This document shows positions 42,286-51,324 of a stretch of 64,000 nucleotides of DNA, piece after piece. The number at the start of each line of letters is the position of its first letter. Position 1 is the first letter of the stretch. The notes under the pieces were generated by a model. It was not told the origin of the DNA. It saw only the letters and a list, made by a program, of their open reading frames with translations, and made no database searches. The position numbers and the translations under genes were made by a program. The DNA lies in NCBI RefSeq assembly GCF_009659625.1, contig NZ_VOIW01000007.1:62001-126000 (forward strand), in the 5' to 3' direction. This stretch comes from Pseudomonas haemolytica. GTDB taxonomy: Bacteria; Pseudomonadota; Gammaproteobacteria; Pseudomonadales; Pseudomonadaceae.

Positions 42286-43335
42286 ATGCGCGTTGCTGAC
42301 TTTACTTTTGAGCTCCCTGATTCGCTGATCGCTCGCCACCCTTTGGCCGAGCGTCGCGCCAGTCGACTGCTGACCCTGGACGGGGTGAGCGGTGCCCTCG
42401 CACACCGTCAATTCACTGATTTGCTTGAGCATTTGCGCCCAGGCGATTTGATGGTTTTCAACAATACCCGGGTGATTCCGGCGCGGCTGTTTGGCCAGAA
42501 AGCTTCCGGCGGCAAGCTGGAAATCCTGGTGGAGCGGGTGCTGGACAGCCATCGCGTGCTGGCTCATGTGCGCTCCAGCAAGTCGCCCAAACCTGGTTCT
42601 TCCATCCTGATCGATGGCGGTGGCGAAGCCGAGATGGTGGCGCGCCACGATGCTTTGTTCGAACTCAAGTTCGCCGAGGAAGTGTTGCCACTGCTGGAGC
42701 GTGTCGGCCATATGCCGTTGCCTCCTTATATAGACCGCCCCGACGAAGATTCGGACCGCGAGCGCTATCAGACGGTGTACTCCCAGCGCCTCGGTGCCGT
42801 TGCAGCGCCGACTGCCGGCCTGCATTTCGACCAGCCTCTGCTGGATGCAATTGCTGCCAAGGGCGTCGAGACTGCCTATGTGACCCTGCACGTGGGGGCC
42901 GGCACGTTTCAGCCGGTGCGTGTGGATAACATTGAAGACCACCATATGCACAGCGAATGGCTGGAGGTCAGCCAGGAAGTGGTGGACGCGGTAGCTGCGT
43001 GCAAGGCGCGTGGCGGGCGGGTCGTGGCGGTGGGCACTACCAGCGTGCGGTCGCTTGAGAGTGCGGCGCGCGATGGCGTGCTCAAGCCGTTCAGTGGCGA
43101 CACGGATATCTTTATTTACCCAGGCCGGCCATTCCATGTGGTCGATTGCCTGGTCACCAACTTCCATCTGCCGGAATCCACGCTGTTGATGCTGGTGTCG
43201 GCATTTGCCGGTTACCCGGAAACCATGGCCGCTTATCAAGCCGCCATCGCCAACGAGTACCGTTTTTTCAGCTACGGTGATGCGATGTTTATCACCCGTA
43301 ACCCGGCGCCACGCGGCCCAGAGGGAACTTTATGA
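42286..43335 (+). CDS. queA: S-adenosylmethionine:tRNA ribosyltransferase-isomerase
   Basis: 349 aa, normal length. Family blocks include FNNTRVIPARLFG, PLPPYI, AAPTAGLHF and TNFHLPESTLLMLV. It transfers and isomerises the ribosyl group of SAM onto preQ1 in tRNA to give epoxyqueuosine. Overlaps tgt by ATGA, and is the first gene of the queA-tgt-yajC-secD-secF cluster. Confidence 0.96.
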   Translation: MRVADFTFELPDSLIARHPLAERRASRLLTLDGVSGALAHRQFTDLLEHLRPGDLMVFNNTRVIPARLFGQKASGGKLEILVERVLDSHRVLAHVRSSKSPKPGSSILIDGGGEAEMVARHDALFELKFAEEVLPLLERVGHMPLPPYIDRPDEDSDRERYQTVYSQRLGAVAAPTAGLHFDQPLLDAIAAKGVETAYVTLHVGAGTFQPVRVDNIEDHHMHSEWLEVSQEVVDAVAACKARGGRVVAVGTTSVRSLESAARDGVLKPFSGDTDIFIYPGRPFHVVDCLVTNFHLPESTLLMLVSAFAGYPETMAAYQAAIANEYRFFSYGDAMFITRNPAPRGPEGTL

Positions 43336-44456
43336 GTCGTATGTCGTTTGAACTGCTGGCTACCGACGGCAAGGCCCGTCGTGGTCGCCTGACCTTTCCG
43401 CGCGGCACCGTGGAGACCCCGGCGTTCATGCCGGTTGGCACCTACGGCACCGTCAAGGGCATGCTGCCGCGGGACATCGTCGCCACCGGCGCCGAGATCA
43501 TCCTCGGCAACACCTTCCACCTGTGGCTGCGCCCGGGCACGGAAGTGATCAAGAAGCATGGCGACCTGCATGATTTCATGAAGTGGCAAGGCCCGATCCT
43601 CACCGACTCCGGTGGTTTCCAGGTGTTCAGCCTGGGCGCCATGCGCAAGATCAAGGAAGAGGGCGTGACCTTTGCCTCGCCGGTGGACGGTTCCAAGGTG
43701 TTCATGGGCCCGGAAGAGTCGATGCAGGTGCAGCGCGACCTGGGCTCCGACATTGTGATGATTTTCGACGAGTGCACGCCGTACCCGGCTGACGAAGATG
43801 TCGCGCGGATTTCCATGGAGTTGTCCCTGCGTTGGGCCCAGCGTTCGAAGAATGCTCATGGCGACAACACGGCGGCGCTGTTCGGTATCGTTCAGGGCGG
43901 CATGCATGAAAGCTTGCGCAAGCGCTCGTTGGAAGGCTTGGACAAGATCGGCTTCGACGGCCTGGCTATCGGCGGTTTGTCGGTGGGCGAGCCCAAGCAC
44001 GAGATGATCAAGGTGCTGGATTACCTGCCGGGCCTGATGCCCGCTGACAAACCTCGTTACCTTATGGGCGTTGGCAAACCGGAAGATCTCGTAGAGGGTG
44101 TGCGCCGCGGTGTGGACATGTTCGATTGCGTGATGCCAACCCGTAATGCCCGCAATGGGCATCTGTTCATCGATACAGGCGTGCTGAAGATCCGTAACGC
44201 GTTCCATCGCCATGATGATTCGCCGCTGGATCCCACCTGTGACTGCTACACCTGCCAGAACTTCTCCCGTGCGTATCTGCACCATCTGGACAAGTGTGGG
44301 GAAATGCTGGGTAGCATGTTGAATACCATCCACAATTTGCGTCACTACCAAGTCCTGATGGCTGGTTTGCGCGAGGCTATTCAACAGGGTACATTGGCCG
44401 CCTTCGTCGATGCCTTCTATGCCAAGCGCGGGCTCCCTGTGCCGCCCTTGGACTGA
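43332..44456 (+). CDS. tgt: tRNA-guanine transglycosylase
   Basis: 374 aa. Catalytic Asp regions (LTDSGGFQVFSLG and DMFDCVMPTRNARNG) and the zinc site CDCYTCQNFSRAYLHH are present. Exchanges the wobble guanine of GUN anticodons for preQ1. Start overlaps queA by four bases; the upstream neighbour makes the next modification step. Confidence 0.97.
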   Translation: MSRMSFELLATDGKARRGRLTFPRGTVETPAFMPVGTYGTVKGMLPRDIVATGAEIILGNTFHLWLRPGTEVIKKHGDLHDFMKWQGPILTDSGGFQVFSLGAMRKIKEEGVTFASPVDGSKVFMGPEESMQVQRDLGSDIVMIFDECTPYPADEDVARISMELSLRWAQRSKNAHGDNTAALFGIVQGGMHESLRKRSLEGLDKIGFDGLAIGGLSVGEPKHEMIKVLDYLPGLMPADKPRYLMGVGKPEDLVEGVRRGVDMFDCVMPTRNARNGHLFIDTGVLKIRNAFHRHDDSPLDPTCDCYTCQNFSRAYLHHLDKCGEMLGSMLNTIHNLRHYQVLMAGLREAIQQGTLAAFVDAFYAKRGLPVPPLD

Positions 44457-44499
44457 GTTTTCCGACCCTAAGATTCACTATTTGCAACTGGAGTGCTAA

Positions 44500-44838
44500 A
44501 TGAGCTTTTTTATCTCTAACGCCATGGCTGACGCCGCTGCGCCTGCTGCTGCCGGCCCTATGGGCGGTGGTTTCGAGTGGATTTTCCTGGTCGGCTTCCT
44601 GGTCATCTTCTACCTGATGATCTGGCGTCCACAGGCCAAGCGCGCCAAAGAGCAGAAAAACCTGCTGGGCAGCCTGCAGAAAGGCGACGAAGTCGTGACC
44701 ACTGGCGGCATCGCCGGCAAGATCACCAAGGTTTCCGACGCTTTCGTGGTACTGGAAGTCTCCGACACCGTCGAAATGAAGTTCCAGAAGGGCGCCATCG
44801 CCGCCACGCTGCCTAAAGGCACGCTCAAAGCGATCTGA
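44500..44838 (+). CDS. yajC: Preprotein translocase subunit YajC
   Basis: 112 aa with one membrane helix (FEWIFLVGFLVIFYLMIW) and the conserved block RPQAKRAKEQKNLLGSLQKGDEVVTTGG. Part of the SecDF-YajC accessory complex of the Sec translocon. Ribosome site GGAG at 44490. Confidence 0.96.
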   Translation: MSFFISNAMADAAAPAAAGPMGGGFEWIFLVGFLVIFYLMIWRPQAKRAKEQKNLLGSLQKGDEVVTTGGIAGKITKVSDAFVVLEVSDTVEMKFQKGAIAATLPKGTLKAI

Positions 44839-44860
44839 GTAACAACCTTTACCAATCGAC

Positions 44861-44879
44861 GGGGCGCGCAAGGCGCCCC
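44861..44879 (+). other. Hairpin between yajC and secD
   Basis: GGGGCGC-gcaag-GCGCCCC with no T-tract, in the 62 bases between the two genes. It may attenuate or stabilise the operon transcript rather than end it. Confidence 0.5.
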
Positions 44880-44900
44880 GCGTTATAAGCGGGCGGCGTG

Positions 44901-46769
44901 ATGCTGAACAAATACCCTCTGTGGAAATACGTACTGATCCTGGCGGTGCTGGCGATCGGTTTTATTTATTCCGCTCCCAATCTCTATCCTGATGACCCTG
45001 CGATCCAGATCTCTGGCGCCAGCACTTCGCTGCAAGTCAATCAGGCTGATCTGGACCGCGCGAGCAAAGCGCTCAACGACGCAGGTATCCAGGTTAAAGC
45101 GGCAACCTTGGCGGCTGGTTCCAAAGGCGGCTTGTTGCGCCTGACCAAGCAAGAAGACCAATTGCCGGCCAAAGACGTCGTGCGCAAGGCCATGGGTGAC
45201 GACTACGTTGTCGCGTTGAACCTGGCACAGACCACGCCACAATGGCTGCGCAGCATTGGCGCGCACCCGATGAAGCTGGGTCTGGACTTGTCCGGTGGTG
45301 TGCACTTCCTGCTGGAAGTGGACATGGACAAGGCCCTCGACGCGCGGCTGAAAGTCTACGAAGGCGACGTGAAGAGCCTGCTGCGCAAAGAGAAGTTGCG
45401 TTATCGCAGCCTGCCGCAGCTCAACGGTGCCATCCAGCTGGGCTTTGCTGACGAAGCGTCCCGCGAACAGGCCCGTGCGCTGATCCGCAAGAACTTCAAC
45501 GATTTCGATATCGTGCCGGCGGACCTTAATGGTCAGGCGGTGCTGCGTCTGGCGATGAGCCCGGCCAAGATCGCGGAAATCCGCGAATACTCCATCAAGC
45601 AGAACTTGACCACGGTACGTAACCGCGTCAACGAGCTGGGTGTGGCCGAGCCGATCGTGCAGCGCCAAGGCGCCAACCGCATCGTGGTTGAGCTGCCGGG
45701 CGTGCAGGACACGGCTGAAGCCAAGCGTATTCTCGGCAAGACGGCCAACCTGGAGTTCCGCCTGGCGGCTGAACCGGGTGCTACCCGCGCGACTTCCGAA
45801 GAGTTCGAGTTCCGTGAAGGCAACCGTCCTCCAGCGTTGATCGAGCGTGGCCTGATCATCACCGGTGACCAGGTGACCGATGCCAAAGCCGGTTTCGGCG
45901 AGCACGGCACGCCTGAAGTGAACATCCGTCTGGATGGTCACGGCGGCGAACTGATGAGCCGCGCCACGCGTAGCAACGTCGGTCGCAGCATGGCGGTGAT
46001 CTTCATCGAGCAGCGCCCCGTAACCACCTACACCAAGCAAATGGTCAATGGCGTCGAGAAAGACGTGCCGGTACAGACCTTCAAGGAAGAGAAGAAGATC
46101 ATCAGCCTGGCGACCATCCAGTCGCCACTGGGTGCTCAATTCCGCATCACTGGCCTGAACGGCCAGGGCGAGTCCTCCGAACTGGCGCTGCTGTTGCGTG
46201 CCGGCGGCCTCGCGGCTCCGATGTACTTCGCTGAAGAACGTACCATTGGCCCGAGCCTGGGTGCCGACAACATCACCAAGGGCGTCGATGCGGCGCTGTG
46301 GGGTATGTTGTTCGTGTCGCTGTTCATCATCGCCATCTACCGTTTCTTTGGCGTCATCGCTACCGTCGCGCTGGCGGGCAACATGGTGATGCTGCTGGCG
46401 CTGATGTCGCTGCTGGGTGCCACGCTGACCCTGCCAGGTATCGCCGGTATCGTACTCACTATGGGTATGGCGGTAGACGCCAACGTGCTGATCTTCTCGC
46501 GGATTCGTGAAGAGATCGCCAATGGCATGACCGTACAGCGTGCAATCAACGAAGGCTTCGGCCGGGCATTTACCGCGATTCTCGACTCCAACCTGACCAC
46601 ATTGCTGGTCGGCGGGATTCTCTTTGCCATGGGCACCGGCCCGGTCAAGGGTTTTGCGGTGACCATGTCCCTCGGTATCTTTACCTCGATGTTCACGGCC
46701 ATCATGGTGACCCGCGCAATGGTCAACCTGATCTATGGCGGGCGTGACTTCAAGAAGTTGTGGATTTAA
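44901..46769 (+). CDS. secD: Protein translocase subunit SecD
   Basis: 622 aa. N-terminal membrane helix (YVLILAVLAIGFIYSAPNLY), a large periplasmic region with GLDLSGGVHFLLEVD, and five C-terminal helices with MAVDANVLIFSRIREE. Uses the proton gradient to drive late protein export. ATG at 44901 is preferred over the GTG one codon earlier. Confidence 0.96.
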   Translation: MLNKYPLWKYVLILAVLAIGFIYSAPNLYPDDPAIQISGASTSLQVNQADLDRASKALNDAGIQVKAATLAAGSKGGLLRLTKQEDQLPAKDVVRKAMGDDYVVALNLAQTTPQWLRSIGAHPMKLGLDLSGGVHFLLEVDMDKALDARLKVYEGDVKSLLRKEKLRYRSLPQLNGAIQLGFADEASREQARALIRKNFNDFDIVPADLNGQAVLRLAMSPAKIAEIREYSIKQNLTTVRNRVNELGVAEPIVQRQGANRIVVELPGVQDTAEAKRILGKTANLEFRLAAEPGATRATSEEFEFREGNRPPALIERGLIITGDQVTDAKAGFGEHGTPEVNIRLDGHGGELMSRATRSNVGRSMAVIFIEQRPVTTYTKQMVNGVEKDVPVQTFKEEKKIISLATIQSPLGAQFRITGLNGQGESSELALLLRAGGLAAPMYFAEERTIGPSLGADNITKGVDAALWGMLFVSLFIIAIYRFFGVIATVALAGNMVMLLALMSLLGATLTLPGIAGIVLTMGMAVDANVLIFSRIREEIANGMTVQRAINEGFGRAFTAILDSNLTTLLVGGILFAMGTGPVKGFAVTMSLGIFTSMFTAIMVTRAMVNLIYGGRDFKKLWI

Positions 46770-46778
46770 GGGGCTGCC

Positions 46779-47693
46779 ATGTTACGTACAATCAACTTCA
46801 TGGGCGTTCGCAATATTGCGTTCGGCGCCACTGTGCTCCTTACCGTTCTGGCGCTGTTCAGCTGGTTCCATAAGGGCCTGAACTACGGTCTGGACTTCAC
46901 CGGCGGTACGCTCATCGAGCTGACCTACGAGAAGCCGGCCGACGTTACACTGGTGCGTGGCGAGCTGGTCAAGGCCGGCTATCACGAAGCCATCGTGCAG
47001 AGCTTTGGTGCCACCACCGACCTGTTGGTGCGTATGCCTGGCGAAGACCCGCAACTGGGTCACCAGGTAGCCGAGGCCTTGCAGAAGGTCGGCGGCGACA
47101 ACCCGGCATCGGTCAAGCGCGTCGAGTTCGTCGGCCCGCAAGTCGGTGAAGAGCTGCGCGATCAGGGCGGCCTCGGCATGCTGATGGCACTGGCGGGGAT
47201 CATGATCTACCTCGCATTCCGCTTTCAGTGGAAGTTCGGTGTCGGCGCCATTGTGTCGCTGATACACGACGTGATCGTGACCGTGGGTATCCTGGCGTAC
47301 TTCCAGATCACCTTCGACCTCACCGTGCTGGCGGCTGTGCTGGCGATCATTGGTTACTCCCTCAACGATACCATCGTGGTATTCGACCGGGTTCGTGAGA
47401 ACTTCCGCGTACTGCGCAAGGCGTCGTTGATCGAGAACATCAACATCTCCACCACCCAGACCCTGCTGCGGACCATGGCGACCTCGATCTCCACCTTGCT
47501 GGCGATTGCTGCGCTGATGATCTTCGGTGGCGACAACCTGTGGGGCTTCTCCCTGGCGCTGTTCATCGGCGTGTTGGCGGGTACCTACTCGTCGATCTAC
47601 ATCGCCAACGTGGTGCTGATCTGGCTGAACCTCAACAGCGAAGACTTGATCCCTCCTGCCGCTACCGGCAAGGAGGTCGACGACCGCCCTTGA
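46779..47693 (+). CDS. secF: Protein translocase subunit SecF
   Basis: 304 aa with six membrane helices: the N-terminal GLDFTGGTLIELTYE, then GYSLNDTIVVFDRVREN and a C-terminal helix pair. Partner of SecD, ten bases downstream. A strong terminator follows. Confidence 0.96.
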   Translation: MLRTINFMGVRNIAFGATVLLTVLALFSWFHKGLNYGLDFTGGTLIELTYEKPADVTLVRGELVKAGYHEAIVQSFGATTDLLVRMPGEDPQLGHQVAEALQKVGGDNPASVKRVEFVGPQVGEELRDQGGLGMLMALAGIMIYLAFRFQWKFGVGAIVSLIHDVIVTVGILAYFQITFDLTVLAAVLAIIGYSLNDTIVVFDRVRENFRVLRKASLIENINISTTQTLLRTMATSISTLLAIAALMIFGGDNLWGFSLALFIGVLAGTYSSIYIANVVLIWLNLNSEDLIPPAATGKEVDDRP

Positions 47694-47722
47694 TGGGCGC
47701 TTGTTGATGCGCTGTTACAAAG

Positions 47723-47756
47723 AAGGCACGAGTATTGAACTCGTGCCTTTTTTTTT
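47723..47756 (+). terminator. Terminator of the queA-secF operon
   Basis: AAGGCACGAGT-attga-ACTCGTGCCTT followed by eight T, starting 30 bases after the secF stop. Confidence 0.97.
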
Positions 47757-47816
47757 GCTCCAAGGCTGGGTATAGCGCGGACGTTTCGGTCCGCTTGTGA
47801 TGGTCAGGAGGTTCAT

Positions 47817-48359
47817 GTGAACAAGTCGTTGCTGGTTGGTGCGGTATTGGGTGCTGTCGGTGTGACTGCCGGGGGCGCTGTTGCCACCTACAGCCTGGTA
47901 AAAAGCGGCCCTGAGTATGCGCAAGTGCTGGCGGTGCAGCCGGTGAAAACCCAGATTAAAACCCCTCGTGAGGTCTGCAAGGACGTCACCGTAACCCGGC
48001 AGCGTCCAGTGCAAGACCAGCATCAAATCGCTGGTACCGTGGTTGGCGCCCTTGCAGGTGGCCTGTTGGGTAACCAGGTCGGTGGCGGTAACGGTAAGAA
48101 GCTGGCCACAGTGGCCGGTGCGGTCGGTGGCGGTTATGCCGGTAACAAGGTTCAGGAAGGCATGCAGAACCGCGATACCTACACCACCACACAAACTCGT
48201 TGTAACACCGTCAACGACATCAGCGACAAGGTTGTCGGCTATGACGTGCGGTACAACCTGGATGGTAAGGAAGGTTCGGTGCGCATGGACCGTGATCCAG
48301 GCGGCCAGATTCCAGTCGACAAAGAGGGTCGTCTGATCCTGGGTCAGAACCAGCAGTAA
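47817..48359 (+). CDS. Glycine-zipper 2TM-domain envelope protein
   Basis: 180 aa from a GTG start with AGGAGG at 47806-47811; an ATG two bases earlier is followed at once by a stop. N-terminal hydrophobic anchor (LLVGAVLGAVGVTAGGAVATY), then the glycine-zipper 2TM domain (IAGTVVGALAGGLLGNQVGG, VAGAVGGGYAGNKVQEGM) and a C-terminal beta domain with two Cys. Envelope protein of the SlyB/YcfJ type, probably in the periplasm or outer membrane. Role unknown. A short GCGGAC/GTCCGC hairpin precedes it. Confidence 0.88.
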   Translation: MNKSLLVGAVLGAVGVTAGGAVATYSLVKSGPEYAQVLAVQPVKTQIKTPREVCKDVTVTRQRPVQDQHQIAGTVVGALAGGLLGNQVGGGNGKKLATVAGAVGGGYAGNKVQEGMQNRDTYTTTQTRCNTVNDISDKVVGYDVRYNLDGKEGSVRMDRDPGGQIPVDKEGRLILGQNQQ

Positions 48360-48384
48360 TCCCCAGGTCTGGCTTCGATCCTAG

Positions 48385-48412
48385 TGTGGGGGCAGCCAAG
48401 CCAGCTCCCGCA
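48385..48412. repeat. Degenerate REP-like sequence
   Basis: TGTGGGGGCAGCCAAGCCAG... with an inverse end CAGCTCCCGCA; resembles the 51.05-51.14 kb element (GCTGGCTTGCC core) but is partly decayed. Confidence 0.45.
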
Positions 48413-48463
48413 TTGGATTGTATTGAGTCAGTGGGAATTGGGTATTTCCTAAATCTCAGGCAT

Positions 48464-48492
48464 AAAAAAAGCACCCCTTGGGGTGCTTTTTT
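48464..48492. terminator. Bidirectional terminator
   Basis: AAAAAAAGCACCCC-ttg-GGGTGCTTTTTT between the convergent glycine-zipper gene and suhB. Confidence 0.95.
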
Positions 48493-48504
48493 GTGCTCGC
48501 TCGC

Positions 48505-49320
48505 TTAACGCTTCAGCGAAGCCGGCAGGTGCGGCTGGATCGCCGTCAGTACTGCCTTGAAGCATTTGGTGTTGCCGGCAACCACGTGGCCTTTCTCAAG
48601 GAAGTCATGACCGCCGGTGAAGTCGCTCACCAGGCCGCCTGCTTCCTGGATCAACAGTGCGCCTGCAGCCATGTCCCACTCGGACAGGCCCGACTCCCAG
48701 AACGCATCAAAACGACCGGCGGCGACATACGCCAGGTCCAGGCTGGCTGCGCCGGCGCGGCGGATGCCGGCGGTCTGGCCAACCAGGGCGCGGAACATGC
48801 CCAGGTAGTTTTCCAGGTTGTCCATCTGGTCGTCACGGAACGGGAAACCGGTGCCCAGCAGGGCGCCTTCCAGGCTGGTGCGGCCGCTGACGCGCAGGCG
48901 GCGACCGTTCAGCTGGGCACCACGGCCACGGCTGGCGGTGAATTCTTCCTGGCGAACCGGGTCGAGTACGACAGCGTGTTCCAGGCGGCCACGGTATTTG
49001 CACGCGATGCTCACGGCAAAGTGTGGGATGCCGCGCAGGAAGTTGGTGGTGCCATCCAGTGGGTCGATGATCCACAGGTAGTCTTCGCCTTCGCCGCTAC
49101 CTTTGTGCAGGCCGGTTTCTTCACCGAGGATGCCGTGGGTAGGGTAGGCCTTGCGCAGGGCATCGATGATCTTCTGTTCGGCGGCGCGATCCACCTCGGA
49201 TACATAATCCTTGGCGTCTTTTTCGTCGACCTTGATGGTATCCAGGCGCTCGATGGAGCGGAAGATCAATTCACTGGCGCTGCGGGCGGCGCGCAGCGCG
49301 ATATTCAGCATGGGCTGCAT
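48505..49320 (-). CDS. suhB: Inositol-1-monophosphatase SuhB
   Basis: 271 aa. Metal-binding motifs GILGEETG, WIIDPLDGTTNFLRGIPHF and a late WDMAAGALLIQEAGG. Hydrolyses inositol phosphates; in E. coli the protein also binds NusA-containing antitermination complexes at rRNA operons. Divergent from trmJ with 145 bases between, as in other Pseudomonas. Confidence 0.95.
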   Translation of the reverse strand: MQPMLNIALRAARSASELIFRSIERLDTIKVDEKDAKDYVSEVDRAAEQKIIDALRKAYPTHGILGEETGLHKGSGEGEDYLWIIDPLDGTTNFLRGIPHFAVSIACKYRGRLEHAVVLDPVRQEEFTASRGRGAQLNGRRLRVSGRTSLEGALLGTGFPFRDDQMDNLENYLGMFRALVGQTAGIRRAGAASLDLAYVAAGRFDAFWESGLSEWDMAAGALLIQEAGGLVSDFTGGHDFLEKGHVVAGNTKCFKAVLTAIQPHLPASLKR

Positions 49321-49465
49321 GGATGTGTCACCTAAGGTTGTTAAAGAAAGCCGGGCATTCTAGCAGAAACTTTCTTCAGGTGAAGGATGACGTTAGCTTT
49401 CATGGCATAACCTTAGGCTGTTCTGTAAGATTTGCTCCCCTTTCCCGTGTCCGAGAGCGCCTCCC

Positions 49466-50236
49466 TTGCTGCAAAACATTCGTGTCGTCTTGGTCAATAC
49501 CAGTCATCCCGGCAATATCGGCGGGGTGGCGCGAGCCATGAAAAACATGGGGCTGACGCGCCTGGTGCTGGTAGAGCCGCGGGTGTTCCCGCACCACGAG
49601 GCCGATGCCCGTGCGTCCGGCGCCAATGACTTGCTTGAAAGCGCTCAGGTCGTCGCCACTCTGGAAGACGCCCTGGTCGGCTGCAATCTGGTGCTCGGCA
49701 CCAGCGCCCGTGACCGTCGCATCCCTTGGCCGCTGCTGGATCCGCGCGAGTGCGGCACCAAAGTGGTGGAAGAGGCTGCCGGCGGCGCTGAAATCGCCTT
49801 GGTATTCGGTCGTGAAGACTCCGGCCTGACCAATGAAGAGCTGCAGCGATGTCATTACCACGTGCACATTCCATCAGACCCTGAGTTCAGCTCGCTGAAC
49901 CTCGGGGCGGCGGTGCAGGTGCTGACATACGAAGTGCGCATGGCCTGGCTGGCCGCTGCCGGCCAGCCGAGCAAGATGGAAAAGGATGAGGTCGCATCGA
50001 CCAAGAGTGGCGAGTTGGCCACCATGGACGAGCTGGAGCGGTTCTATGAGCACCTCGAGCAAACCCTGGTAGCCATCGAGTTTCTTGATCCTGAAAAACC
50101 ACGGCATTTGATGGCGCGCCTGCGCCGCCTGTACGGCCGAAGCTCGGTGAGCCGAGCGGAAATGAACATATTGCGGGGCATCCTCACGGAGACCCAGAAA
50201 GCGGCCCGTGGTGAGCTTCTAAAGCGGAAGGATTAA
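49466..50236 (+). CDS. trmJ: tRNA (cytidine/uridine-2'-O-)-methyltransferase TrmJ
   Basis: 256 aa SPOUT methyltransferase: N-terminal VVLVNTSHPGNIGGVARAMK, C-terminal knot FGREDSGLTNEEL and IPSDPEFSSLNLGAAVQV. Methylates position 32 of tRNA. Start is TTG at 49466, giving MLQNIRVV as expected for the family; an ATG in this place is lacking. Followed two bases later by cysE. Confidence 0.93.
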   Translation: MLQNIRVVLVNTSHPGNIGGVARAMKNMGLTRLVLVEPRVFPHHEADARASGANDLLESAQVVATLEDALVGCNLVLGTSARDRRIPWPLLDPRECGTKVVEEAAGGAEIALVFGREDSGLTNEELQRCHYHVHIPSDPEFSSLNLGAAVQVLTYEVRMAWLAAAGQPSKMEKDEVASTKSGELATMDELERFYEHLEQTLVAIEFLDPEKPRHLMARLRRLYGRSSVSRAEMNILRGILTETQKAARGELLKRKD

Positions 50237-50238
50237 AA

Positions 50239-51024
50239 ATGTTCGAGCGTTTGCGAGAAGATATCCAGAGTGTTTTCCACCGTGACCCGGCGGCGCGCAA
50301 CGCCTTTGAAGTGCTGACCTGCTACCCGGGTATGCACGCGATCTGGATTCATCGCCTGTCTGGTGCCCTGTGGGGCATGGGCTGGAAATGGCTGGCGCGG
50401 CTGGTATCGAACTTCGGGCGCTGGTTGACCGGGATCGAGATCCATCCGGGGGCCAAGGTTGGTCGTCGGTTCTTTATAGATCATGGCATGGGCATTGTGA
50501 TCGGTGAGACAGCTGAAATTGGCGATGACGTGACCCTTTACCAGGGCGTGACCTTGGGCGGAACCACCTGGAATAAAGGCAAGCGCCACCCGACGCTGGG
50601 TGATGGCGTGGTGGTAGGGGCGGGCGCCAAGGTGCTGGGACCGTTCACCGTTGGTGCCGGTGCCAAGGTTGGCTCCAATGCGGTGGTGACCAAGGCTGTG
50701 CCGCCTGGCGCAACGGTTGTGGGTATTCCGGGCCGAATCATCGTCAAGCCGGAAGTTGGCGATGAGCAAGAAGCCAAGCGTAAGGCTATGGCCGAGAAAA
50801 TTGGTTTTGATGCCTATGGTGTCAGCGAGGACATGCCTGACCCCGTGGCTCGCGCTATCGGCCAGTTGCTCGATCATCTGCAGGCTGTCGACGGCAAGCT
50901 GGACGGTATGTGCGGTGCGCTGAAGGAGTTGGGCAGCAGCTACAGTGCCAAAGACCTGCCTGAGCTGCGTGAAGAGGACTTTGCCGAAATCAAGAGCGAA
51001 GGTGCTGCCACCAAGGCTGGCTAG
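50239..51024 (+). CDS. cysE: Serine O-acetyltransferase
   Basis: 261 aa. N-terminal helical part, then left-handed hexapeptide repeats (EIHPGAKVGRRFFIDHGMG, VGAGAKVLGPFTVGAGAKVG, VVTKAVPPGATVVGIPGRI). Makes O-acetylserine for cysteine synthesis. Placed directly before the isc operon, which needs cysteine for IscS; co-regulation is not shown. Ribosome site GGAAGG before ATG. Confidence 0.95.
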   Translation: MFERLREDIQSVFHRDPAARNAFEVLTCYPGMHAIWIHRLSGALWGMGWKWLARLVSNFGRWLTGIEIHPGAKVGRRFFIDHGMGIVIGETAEIGDDVTLYQGVTLGGTTWNKGKRHPTLGDGVVVGAGAKVLGPFTVGAGAKVGSNAVVTKAVPPGATVVGIPGRIIVKPEVGDEQEAKRKAMAEKIGFDAYGVSEDMPDPVARAIGQLLDHLQAVDGKLDGMCGALKELGSSYSAKDLPELREEDFAEIKSEGAATKAG

Positions 51025-51048
51025 ATCTTAAGCCCGATAACAATCTCC

Positions 51049-51137
51049 TGTGGGGGCTGGCTTGCCTGCGATAGCGGTCTGCCGGTCACCCCTTGAGCTG
51101 CTGATCCATTGTAATCGCAGGCAAGCCAGCTCCTGCA
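51049..51137. repeat. Inverted REP-type pair between cysE and iscR
   Basis: TGTGGGGGCTGGCTTGCCTG... (51049-51072) and its inverse at 51114-51137, core GCTGGCTTGCCTGCGAT. A third REP subtype of this window. Probably also ends the cysE transcript. Confidence 0.85.
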
Positions 51138-51234
51138 TTTGATCTCCATTGGTCTTGAGACTAAGCCCAGGTCCTGTTCCTGCTGTTCGTCCCCACCCCA
51201 TCCTGCTATGATTCGCGCGCCCTTTTTACGGGTA

Positions 51235-51291
51235 ATCCTGACTAAAGTACTAGGTCTTATAGTTGACTTAAATACTCGGGAATCGCATACT
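51235..51291 (+). promoter_or_regulatory. iscR promoter with two IscR type 1 sites
   Basis: TTGACT (51263-51268), 17-base spacer, CATACT (51286-51291). The site ATAGTTGACTTAAATACTCG (from 51259) resembles the E. coli IscR type 1 site, covers the -35 and spacer, and a second similar sequence ATCCTGACTAAAGTACTAGG starts at 51235. This predicts repression by [2Fe-2S]-IscR. Confidence 0.75.
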
Positions 51292-51324
51292 TGCTCCCAT
51301 TCTGAAACACCTTGGTACTTGTCC

